A DNA stretch of 5,726 nucleotides from Clostridia bacterium. GTDB lineage: Bacteria > Bacillota_A > Clostridia > Oscillospirales > CAG-272. Numbering within the stretch: position 1 is the first letter of the stretch; each line of letters starts with the position of its first letter. Shown one piece after another: positions 1 to 5,726 of this stretch. The stretch spans positions 1-5,726 of the forward strand of contig JAFVYX010000070.1 of the NCBI GenBank assembly GCA_017500625.1, written 5' to 3'. Below the pieces are notes generated by a model. That model was not told the origin of the DNA and searched no databases. It worked only from the letters and a program-made list of their open reading frames with translations. Made by a program: the position numbers and the translations under genes.

Positions 1-412
1 GAGGCAGAAGCCCCTCGATGACCTCAAAGGGAGCAAACGCCGTGCTTTCGATCGCGGTGGTGATGCCAAGATCGTGCCCTGCGGCAAGAAGCGCCGTACT
101 GAACTCGGGCTGGCCGAGGCACTCACCGCCCGAAAGCGTGAGTCCTCCCCCGCTACGGCGGTAGTAGGCGGCGTCCTTCATGACCTCGTCCATCACGTCA
201 CCGACCGTGACGTCCTCGCCGTAGGTCTTCGGCTTGCCGTCAATCGTCACCTTTTCGATCTCGTAGGCCTGCGACTCGGGGTTGCAGCACCAGCGGCACC
301 GCAGAAAGCACCCCTTTAAAAAGACGATGGAACGGATGCCCGGGCCGTCATGGATCGAATAGCGCTGAATGTCGAAGATGCGGCCGCGCACATCGTAAAT
401 GCTACCTGCCAT
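1..412 (-). CDS. Glycyl-radical enzyme activating enzyme (radical SAM), partial, 3' end missing
   Basis: The activase would use a [4Fe-4S] cluster and S-adenosylmethionine to abstract hydrogen from the radical glycine of its partner enzyme, acting in the cytoplasm. The first 137 residues are visible. After the family signature YSIHDGPGIRS (18-28) comes the radical-SAM motif CFLRCRWC (CX3CX2C, Cys35, Cys39, Cys42), followed by a further Cys43 and NPESQ (44-48). The GGE motif that helps hold SAM is at 95-97, and the family segment AIESTAFAPFE is at 120-130. Only about 40 residues separate NPESQ from SGGGLTLSGGE (87-97), with no cysteines between. The ferredoxin-like insert with two extra clusters, found in many diol and choline lyase activases, is therefore absent, as in pyruvate formate-lyase activase. 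The start is the ATG at 412-410, which shares one base with the stop of the upstream enzyme gene (TAATG). Its own ribosome site is weak, so translational coupling is likely. The gene continues past the left edge; the substrate is inferred from its neighbour. Confidence 0.93.
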   Translation of the reverse strand, partial: MAGSIYDVRGRIFDIQRYSIHDGPGIRSIVFLKGCFLRCRWCCNPESQAYEIEKVTIDGKPKTYGEDVTVGDVMDEVMKDAAYYRRSGGGLTLSGGECLGQPEFSTALLAAGHDLGITTAIESTAFAPFEVIEGLLP

Positions 413-2943
413 TATTTGGCCCCCGCCTGCTCGGTACGGTTGATGATGTCGTCCTGGAGCGAGCGCGAGAGTGTGGTGAAGAGGGCGCTGTAGCCCGCCA
501 CACGGACAACGAGGGTCTTATACTTTTCGGGATTCTTCTGCGCATCAAGGAGCGTTTCACGCGAGACGACGTTGAACTGCACGTGCATGCCCTTACGCTC
601 AAAGTAGGTGCGGATCAGCGAGACAAAGTTCTGGAGCCCCGCGCGGCCGGCGAGGGCCGAGGGGTGGAACTTCATATTGTAGAGTGTGCCGTTCGAGGCG
701 ATCGTGTGGTCAAGCTTGGCCACGGAGTTGGCCGCCGCCGTCGGGCCGTGGGAGTCACGCCCCGCACCGGGGGAAACGCCGTCCGCCACGGGGGTGTGGG
801 CAAGACGACCGTCGGGCGTGGCGCCCGTCTGTCCGCCGAGCGGAACGTTGGCGGACACGGGGTAAAGGCCTGCCTGATACATACCGCCGCGAGGATTCTT
901 GAATTTCTCGAGCGGGCGGGTGTAGGTGTAGGCCGCCTCACGCGCCAGGGCATCGATCTCATCGTCATCGTTACCGAATTTGGGAAGCTCGGCGATCTTA
1001 TCGAGGAGCTTCTGGTAGCGGGTCGCCTTCATCTTGTCGGAGGTGCCGTTCATGCCTTCCTTGACCATCGCGGCGATCTCGGCCTCACCCACGTGCTTGC
1101 CGGCCTTACGCATTTCCTCGGCACGGGCAAGGACGGCGGGATAGACGTACTCGGCGGGCAGGGGCTTGCCGTAATTGTCACGGAGCGCCTCGGCAAACTC
1201 GGCGAGGGTGACGACCTTTTCCTCGTACACAAGGCGGCGAATGGCGTAAAGGCCGTCCGCAATGTTGGCGATGCCGAAGCCCTGCGGGCCTGTGAAGTTG
1301 TAGATGGCACCGCCCTCCTGTACCGATTTGCCCTTCCCGATGCAATCCTCAACCATCGAGGAGAGGAAAGGCAGGGGGCAACGCTCGGCATGGGCAACGT
1401 CAATGGCGTTGTCGGCGTTGACCATAAGGCCGATGAGGTATTCCTGCTGACGGCAGTAAGCGTCAAAGAACTTTTCGTAGGTATCGAGGTCGCGCAATTC
1501 CCCCGTGCGAATACCGACCTGCACCCCCGCGTCCATACCGTTTGAGAACACAAGCTCGAGCGGACGGCACATATTGAAGAAGGCGGCATCGTGCCAGCCG
1601 TCGGTCTTTCCGGGGACCTGGGGCTCGACACAGCCGATGATGTTATAGTTGCGTGCCTCGGGGAGTGTGGCGCCGCGCGACATCAAGGCGGGGATAATGA
1701 CCTCGTCATTATAGTAAGCGGGCAGACCGATGCCCGTACGCGTCAGCTCGGCGGCCTTCATCATAAAGGCATCGGGCGAGCCGTTCCAAACGCGAACCGA
1801 GAGCGAGGGCTGGGGCAGCGGCACGTGCATCGAGGCCTCAAGGCACATAAAGGAGAGAGCGTTGGTGGCATCGCGCCCCTCGGCGTCCTGACCACCGACG
1901 ATAAGATTCTGGAACATACCGTAGCCCGCAAAGCCGATCGCAGAGGCGGCATCGCGGCACTTGTTCATATCGTTGAGCTTGATCCAGAAGCAATCGATGA
2001 GCTCCTGCGCCGCCTCGGGCGTGATCTTCCCTGCCTTGAGGTCGGCCTCATAGTAGGGATACATATACTGGTCGTAGCGACCGGGGCTGATCGAGTGACC
2101 GCTCGACTCGATCTGCAGGACGAGCTGGACGAACCACACGGCCTGACAGGCCTCGTAAAAGCTGCGGGCGCCGTTCGCGGGCACGCGGCGGCAGACCTCG
2201 GCAATGCGGGTAAGCTCGGCGCGGCGAGTGCTGTCACGCTCGGCCTTGGCCAGCTCCTCGGCAAGCGCGGCGTAACGGTTGGCGTAGGTAATGACGGCAT
2301 CGCAAGCGATGATGACGGCACGAAGGAACTCGGAGCGCTTGCAATAGTCGCCGTCACTCACCGAAAGGGCGGAGAGCGCCTCCTCGGCGCGGCGGCGGAT
2401 CCCGAGGAAGCCGTCGGCCAGCACCCAATCGTAATGCACGGTAACGTGGCCGACACCGTTATAGAAGTAGTTGCCGGCGGTAAAGATGTTGTGCTCAATG
2501 GCCGTGAGGGTCTCGGGCGCCATGTACGAGGCGGCCAGCTCACTGGTCGTTTTGCCGCGGAAGTAGGCGTTGGCGCGGCGGATGGCCTCCTTGGTCGGCT
2601 CGTCGATCTCAAAGGGATCGGCAGGACGGGTAGCAAGCGTCTCAAACTCCCCCTCGATCCAGTTGACCGAGAACTCGGGGAAGATCTGCGAGGAGCGCGG
2701 GCGGAGCGTGGCGCTACCGACGATCAGCTCGTCCTCGTGAATGGCGATCGGCAGATTCTCCATAATATGGCGGAAAGCGAGCGCGCGGCGCGTGATGATC
2801 GGCAGGGCCTCCGTCTGACGGTACGACTCGGCTACAAGGGTGGCTCTTGCCCCCTCGATCCGCGGCATTTGGGCATACAGCGCCTCACGCAGACGAACGA
2901 CACGCTCGCTGACGGGCACCGAATACTCCTTAAACTTTTCCAT
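412..2943 (-). CDS. Glycyl-radical diol dehydratase, probably B12-independent 1,2-propanediol dehydratase
   Basis: This 843-residue, full-length enzyme belongs to the pyruvate formate-lyase/glycyl-radical family. The radical site RVAGYSALF (Gly817) lies near the C-terminus. The thiyl site is GCVEP (Cys438, with Glu440 as the general base), so it is not a pyruvate formate-lyase, which has two adjacent cysteines. Diol-binding residues known from Clostridium butyricum glycerol dehydratase are conserved: His166 in GVGHV, His283-Ser284 in GHSISPGR, and Asp452 in GWHD. Several features favour propanediol over glycerol dehydratase, compared from memory: the stretch NMCRPLELVFSNGM (457-470), YPVSANVPLG (694-703), an extra segment of about 50 residues around 595-645, and active-site numbering that appears to match the Roseburia inulinivorans enzyme. 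The likely reaction is 1,2-propanediol to propanal plus water. The activase follows directly. ATG 2943-2941 is preceded at 8 bases by GGGAGG. There is no N-terminal extension that could act as a microcompartment targeting peptide. Glycerol or another diol remains a possible substrate. Confidence 0.9.
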   Translation of the reverse strand: MEKFKEYSVPVSERVVRLREALYAQMPRIEGARATLVAESYRQTEALPIITRRALAFRHIMENLPIAIHEDELIVGSATLRPRSSQIFPEFSVNWIEGEFETLATRPADPFEIDEPTKEAIRRANAYFRGKTTSELAASYMAPETLTAIEHNIFTAGNYFYNGVGHVTVHYDWVLADGFLGIRRRAEEALSALSVSDGDYCKRSEFLRAVIIACDAVITYANRYAALAEELAKAERDSTRRAELTRIAEVCRRVPANGARSFYEACQAVWFVQLVLQIESSGHSISPGRYDQYMYPYYEADLKAGKITPEAAQELIDCFWIKLNDMNKCRDAASAIGFAGYGMFQNLIVGGQDAEGRDATNALSFMCLEASMHVPLPQPSLSVRVWNGSPDAFMMKAAELTRTGIGLPAYYNDEVIIPALMSRGATLPEARNYNIIGCVEPQVPGKTDGWHDAAFFNMCRPLELVFSNGMDAGVQVGIRTGELRDLDTYEKFFDAYCRQQEYLIGLMVNADNAIDVAHAERCPLPFLSSMVEDCIGKGKSVQEGGAIYNFTGPQGFGIANIADGLYAIRRLVYEEKVVTLAEFAEALRDNYGKPLPAEYVYPAVLARAEEMRKAGKHVGEAEIAAMVKEGMNGTSDKMKATRYQKLLDKIAELPKFGNDDDEIDALAREAAYTYTRPLEKFKNPRGGMYQAGLYPVSANVPLGGQTGATPDGRLAHTPVADGVSPGAGRDSHGPTAAANSVAKLDHTIASNGTLYNMKFHPSALAGRAGLQNFVSLIRTYFERKGMHVQFNVVSRETLLDAQKNPEKYKTLVVRVAGYSALFTTLSRSLQDDIINRTEQAGAK

Positions 2944-2950
2944 AGCGCTT

Positions 2951-2957
2951 TCCTCCC
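2951..2957 (-). promoter_or_regulatory. Ribosome binding site of the diol dehydratase
   Basis: On the minus strand GGGAGGA sits with 7 bases between its end and the ATG at 2943-2941. It is a near-perfect Shine-Dalgarno match and fixes the start of the 843-residue enzyme. It is clearly stronger than the sites before the activase and the dehydrogenase, both of which look translationally coupled to the gene before them. Confidence 0.85.
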
Positions 2958-2985
2958 TTTTGGGACTATACTTTTATACAGTTTT

Positions 2986-3014
2986 ATTATACTATTGACT
3001 CATAAAAAAATCAA
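2986..3014 (-). promoter_or_regulatory. Sigma-A type promoter of the dehydratase-activase operon
   Basis: Read on the minus strand, -35 TTGATT (3014-3009) and a perfect -10 TATAAT (2991-2986) are separated by exactly 17 bases. The flanks are AT-rich, including A/T tracts upstream (about 3015-3060) that could act as an UP element. Transcription should start near 2979, giving a leader of roughly 36 bases, too short for a riboswitch. The promoter lies downstream of the preceding operon's terminator, so the dehydratase and activase form an independent transcription unit. The start site itself is inferred. Confidence 0.8.
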
Positions 3015-3080
3015 GAGGTTTTTACATGTTTTTGCCCCAAAAAACGAAAATATTTTTCAAAACGACAGAAATATCCGAAA

Positions 3081-3123
3081 AAGCAAAAAAGAAAGGGTGA
3101 AATCTTCTTTCGGATTTCACCCT
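3081..3123 (-). terminator. Rho-independent terminator of the aconitase-isocitrate dehydrogenase operon
   Basis: On the minus strand the arms AGGGTGAAATC (3123-3113) and GATTTCACCCT (3104-3094) pair perfectly over 11 bp around an 8-base loop. They are followed directly by the T-rich tail TTCTTTTTTGCTT. The stem begins 22 bases after the dehydrogenase stop codon. It should separate this operon from the dehydratase operon downstream. The plus-strand side has a T run only about 10 bases after the stem, and no plus-strand gene approaches it, so a bidirectional role is not supported. Confidence 0.88.
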
Positions 3124-3145
3124 GTTCCCGATTCGTTTTTTCGAC

Positions 3146-4306
3146 TTACAAGGAGGCCAGCGTCTGCATCACGTATTCACCGAATTCGGCGCAGGTAGCG
3201 CCGTTCGGACGGCCCGTAATGACCAGCTTTTTCTCCTCCAGCATACAGACGTCGAGGGCGCGAGCCAGCTTATCGGCGCGGTCCTGGAGACCAATGTGCG
3301 AGAGGAGCATCACGACGGCGCGGAGCATCGACGAGGGATCGGCGTAATCGCCGCGGCCCTCCGCGATCATACGGGGAGCCGAGCCGTGAATGGCCTCGAA
3401 CATGGCGTAGCGCTTACCGATGTTGGCACAGCCCGCCGTGCCGACGCCACCCTGCATTTCGGCGGCCTCGTCCGAGATGATGTCGCCGTACAGGTTCGGA
3501 AGAAGAAGAACACCGAAATCGGTGCGGCGCTTCTTGTCCACGAGCTTGGCGGTCATGATGTCGGCGTACCATTCGTCGGTCAGGATCTCGGGGTACTCGG
3601 CGGCCACGCGGCGGCAATCCTCAATAAAGTTACCGTCCGTCGTCTTGATGATGTTGGCCTTGGTGACGATCGAAACGCGCTTATAACCGTTTTTGGCTGC
3701 ATAATCGTAGGCAATGCGCGCGATGCGGTCGGAGCCCTGCTTGGTGGTGATCGTGAAGTCGACGGCAAGATCCTCGGTGACGTTGATGCCGTCCTTACCA
3801 ACGGCGTAGGCGCCCTCGGTATTCTCACGGAAGATCACCCAGTCGATGCCCTCCTCGGGCACGCGGACAGGGCGGATATTGGCAAAAAGGTCGAGCGCCT
3901 TGCGCATCGCGACGTTCGCGCTCTCAATGTTGGGCATACCGCTTCCCTTCTGGGGGGTGGTGGTCGGGCCCTTGAGAATGACGTGACAGGACTTGAGCTC
4001 GGCGAGGACGTCGTCGGGAATGCCCTTCATGTGCGCGATGCGGTTCTCGAGCGTGAGGCCCGTGATCGGAACGAAGGTGACGCGCCCCGCCTTGACCATA
4101 TCGTCAAGAATGAAGCGAAGGACACGCTCGGCCTCAGCCGAGATGATCGGGCCGATGCCATCACCGCCGCAGATGCCGATGCGAATGGTGTCAAGCGACG
4201 AGTAGTCGGTGAAATCGCCCTGAGCCTTCATATCCTCAACGCGGACGAGCTGAGATTCGAGCAGGGCGCGGAACTTTTCGAGTGCGGCTTCGATGTTAGC
4301 GTTCAT
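3146..4306 (-). CDS. icd: Isocitrate dehydrogenase (isocitrate/isopropylmalate dehydrogenase family)
   Basis: The likely reaction is oxidative decarboxylation of isocitrate to 2-oxoglutarate. Residues are numbered from the chosen ATG (386 residues). GGDGIGP is at 47-53. The substrate-site pattern Ser129, Asn131, Arg135, Arg145 has the same spacing as Ser113, Asn115, Arg119, Arg129 of the E. coli enzyme. RENTEGAY (160-167) supplies the next Arg and the catalytic Tyr. Lys216 in KANIIK, Asp249, and Asp275/Asp279 in NLYGDIISDEAAE fit the catalytic lysine and metal ligands. After HGSAP (307-311) come Arg-Met, neither the Lys-Tyr of NADP enzymes nor the Asp-Ile of NAD enzymes, so the cofactor is uncertain. 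About 40 residues precede the first core strand. The ATG at 4306 lies one base after the aconitase stop and has GTGAG 10 bases upstream. An in-frame GTG at 4321 would overlap aconitase and add five residues, but has no good ribosome site. Homoisocitrate or isopropylmalate dehydrogenase is less likely given the aconitase partner. Confidence 0.9.
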   Translation of the reverse strand: MNANIEAALEKFRALLESQLVRVEDMKAQGDFTDYSSLDTIRIGICGGDGIGPIISAEAERVLRFILDDMVKAGRVTFVPITGLTLENRIAHMKGIPDDVLAELKSCHVILKGPTTTPQKGSGMPNIESANVAMRKALDLFANIRPVRVPEEGIDWVIFRENTEGAYAVGKDGINVTEDLAVDFTITTKQGSDRIARIAYDYAAKNGYKRVSIVTKANIIKTTDGNFIEDCRRVAAEYPEILTDEWYADIMTAKLVDKKRRTDFGVLLLPNLYGDIISDEAAEMQGGVGTAGCANIGKRYAMFEAIHGSAPRMIAEGRGDYADPSSMLRAVVMLLSHIGLQDRADKLARALDVCMLEEKKLVITGRPNGATCAEFGEYVMQTLASL

Positions 4307-4307
4307 A

Positions 4308-5726
4308 TCAACGGTTCTCACTTTCTTTGGTGTAGTTCAAGAGGCCGCCTGCGGCAAGAATGGCGCGCTGGCGCTCGGTGAAATCGGCAAGCAGAGTGAT
4401 CGCGCGGCCACCAACGGTGGCGGGGATCTCGGTGGCGGTGCGAAGGCCGTCGGCAAAGGCGGGGATCACCAGCTCCTCACCCTCGGCGATGGCATCGTAA
4501 TCGGCGGGATCGGCAAAGACGAGAGGAACGATGCCTGCGTTGACGAGGTTCGCACTGTGGATACGGGCAAAGGACTTGGCGACGACGGCGCGGATCCCGA
4601 GGTAAAGGGGAACGAGGGCGGCGTGCTCACGCGAGGAGCCCTGGCCGTAGTTGGCACCGCCGACGATCACGCCCGAGCCGGCGGCCTTGGCGCGCTCGGC
4701 AAAGGTCTCGTCCGACACACGGAAGCAGAACTGCGAAAGGTAGGGGACGTTCGAACGGTAGGGGAGGATTTTGGTGCCCGCAGGCATGATGTGGTCGGTG
4801 GTGATGTTGTCTCCGACCTTCAGAAGCACGGTCTCGCGGAGAGTTTCGGCGGGGCGGACTCCCTTCGGCACGGGCTTGATGTTGGGGCCGCGGACGACCT
4901 CGGTGGCCTCACCCTCACCATCGGGCATCAGGATCATGCTGTCATCGACCGCAAAGCGCTCGGGCAGGGTGATCGGCTCGATCGGGCCGAGGCGGGAGGG
5001 ATCGGTGATCTCACCGAAGATAGCGGCGGCCACGGCGGTCTCGGGCGAGACGAGGTAGACCTCGGCGTCCTTGGTGCCGCTGCGCCCCTCAAAGTTGCGG
5101 TTGAAGGTACGCAGACTGACGCCGGCGCTCTCGGGCGAGAAGCCCATACCGATGCAGGGGCCGCAGGCGCACTCGAGAAGGCGCGCACCCGCCGAGAGAA
5201 TGTCGGCAAGAGCGCCTGTACGCGAAAGCTCGACCAGCACCTGGCGAGAGCCGGGCGAGATCGACAGAGAGACGTTCGGGTGGACGCGGCGGCCGCGGAG
5301 CATCGCGGCGACGGTCAGCATATCGGCCAGCGAGGAGTTGGTGCAGGAGCCGATGCAGACCTGGCTGACGCGCGTCCCCTCAAGCTCCTTGACCGTCTTG
5401 ACGGCATCGGGCGAGTGAGGACAGGCGGCGAGAGGAACAAGAGCCGAGAGGTCGACCGTCACGCTCTCGTCGTACACGGCGTCGGGGTCGGCGGCGAGGG
5501 GGGTATAGACCTCTCCTCTGCCCTGCGCCACGAGGAAGTCACGCGTGACCTCGTCGGACGGGAAGAGCGAGGAGGTGGCACCCAGCTCGGCGCCCATATT
5601 GGTGATCGTGGCACGCTGAGGCACCGAGAGCGTCTTGACACCCTCACCGACGTACTCCATTACGGCGCCGACACCTCCCTTGACGGAAAGGCGACGAAGC
5701 ACCTCGAGGATCACGTCCTTGGCCCC
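4308..5726 (-). CDS. Aconitate hydratase (small fused LeuC-LeuD-like type), partial, 5' end missing
   Basis: The enzyme would interconvert citrate and isocitrate through cis-aconitate using a [4Fe-4S] cluster. The last 472 residues are visible, beginning GAKDVILEVLRRL inside the catalytic half. The cluster cysteines are in GSCTN (Cys128) and CGPCIG (Cys188 and Cys191). NRNFEGR (209-215) carries substrate-binding arginines. The mobile swivel domain follows in the same chain. It has DNITTDHIMPAG (306-317), KILPYRSNVP (319-328) and GQGSSREHAAL (361-371), where the Ser and Arg correspond to Ser642 and Arg644 of pig heart aconitase. Fusion of both halves and the short linker (about 240-300) fit the roughly 650-residue Aquifex-type putative aconitases, so perhaps 170-180 N-terminal residues lie beyond the window. 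The isocitrate dehydrogenase gene begins one base after its stop (TGATATG), which supports aconitase over isopropylmalate dehydratase. A GTG at 5714-5712 is an internal Val codon, not the start. An additional Cys186 adjoins the cluster motif. Confidence 0.9.
   Translation of the reverse strand, partial: GAKDVILEVLRRLSVKGGVGAVMEYVGEGVKTLSVPQRATITNMGAELGATSSLFPSDEVTRDFLVAQGRGEVYTPLAADPDAVYDESVTVDLSALVPLAACPHSPDAVKTVKELEGTRVSQVCIGSCTNSSLADMLTVAAMLRGRRVHPNVSLSISPGSRQVLVELSRTGALADILSAGARLLECACGPCIGMGFSPESAGVSLRTFNRNFEGRSGTKDAEVYLVSPETAVAAAIFGEITDPSRLGPIEPITLPERFAVDDSMILMPDGEGEATEVVRGPNIKPVPKGVRPAETLRETVLLKVGDNITTDHIMPAGTKILPYRSNVPYLSQFCFRVSDETFAERAKAAGSGVIVGGANYGQGSSREHAALVPLYLGIRAVVAKSFARIHSANLVNAGIVPLVFADPADYDAIAEGEELVIPAFADGLRTATEIPATVGGRAITLLADFTERQRAILAAGGLLNYTKESENR

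Noticed and set aside
74..319. Small 81-codon plus-strand frame near the left edge
   Set aside because: It lies entirely opposite the activase, whose radical-SAM motifs are clear, and its low-complexity translation resembles nothing.
412..2943. Annotation as pyruvate formate-lyase
   Set aside because: The active site reads GCVEP with one cysteine and a glutamate base, and the dehydratase His, Ser and Asp residues are present. Pyruvate formate-lyase has adjacent cysteines.
2944..2979. Possible riboswitch or attenuator in the dehydratase leader
   Set aside because: The predicted leader is only about 36 bases and has no stable structure, too short for a known diol- or cobalamin-related riboswitch.
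3028..3043. TTTTTG-CCC-CAAAAA mini-hairpin between terminator and promoter
   Set aside because: The stem is almost all A-T with a 3-base loop, so it is weak and could easily arise in an AT-rich spacer. Without comparative data it cannot be called an operator or terminator.
583..3198. Long plus-strand open frames (583-1545 and 1591-3198) opposite the dehydratase gene
   Set aside because: They lie antisense to a well-recognised gene and their translations show no family motifs. The second one also runs through the AT-rich promoter region. Long antisense frames are expected in GC-rich genes with strong third-position bias.
3296..4381. 361-codon plus-strand open frame opposite the isocitrate dehydrogenase
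   Set aside because: It is antisense to a conserved gene, has no recognisable domain and no convincing ribosome site, and is a codon-bias shadow.
1..5726. CRISPR arrays, insertion sequences, tRNA or rRNA genes
   Set aside because: No repeat arrays, transposase motifs, terminal inverted repeats or RNA gene signatures are visible. Apart from 2944-3145 the window is fully coding.

Overview
The window carries four protein-coding genes, all on the minus strand, so transcription runs from high to low coordinates. The genes are GC-rich with G/C-heavy third codon positions. The single intergenic gap (2944-3145) is strongly AT-rich, with a near-consensus sigma-A type promoter and a strong Shine-Dalgarno site. 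This composition, together with an oxygen-sensitive glycyl-radical enzyme, suggests a GC-rich anaerobic Firmicute (class Clostridia, perhaps a gut lineage). That placement is inference; no rRNA or phylogenetic marker is present.

Region 1 (about 3094-5726) is the end of an operon. It holds a 5'-truncated aconitase of the small, fused LeuC-LeuD-like type, then one base later an isocitrate dehydrogenase-type decarboxylating dehydrogenase, then a perfect 11-bp stem-loop terminator. Together they would convert citrate to isocitrate and then 2-oxoglutarate, the oxidative TCA branch that fermentative anaerobes keep for glutamate synthesis. A citrate synthase gene may lie just beyond the right edge, but it is not in view.

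Region 2 (about 2944-3093) is an AT-rich regulatory gap with a well-formed promoter (-35 TTGATT, 17-bp spacer, -10 TATAAT) and a GGGAGGA ribosome binding site serving the next operon.

Region 3 (1-2943) is a glycyl-radical enzyme gene whose stop codon overlaps the start codon of its radical-SAM activase (TAATG). The activase runs off the left edge. The enzyme has the dehydratase active site (Cys438, Glu440, His166, His283, Asp452) and the radical Gly817. Its sequence signatures fit the B12-independent 1,2-propanediol dehydratase group best, with glycerol dehydratase the nearest alternative. The pair would dehydrate a vicinal diol (1,2-propanediol to propanal, as in fucose or rhamnose fermentation). 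No microcompartment shell, aldehyde dehydrogenase or alcohol dehydrogenase gene is visible.

I see recognisable families throughout and no convincing undescribed system. The points most worth a second look are the diol dehydratase without an N-terminal targeting extension, the short activase lacking the usual ferredoxin-like insert, and the atypical cofactor-site residues of the isocitrate dehydrogenase.
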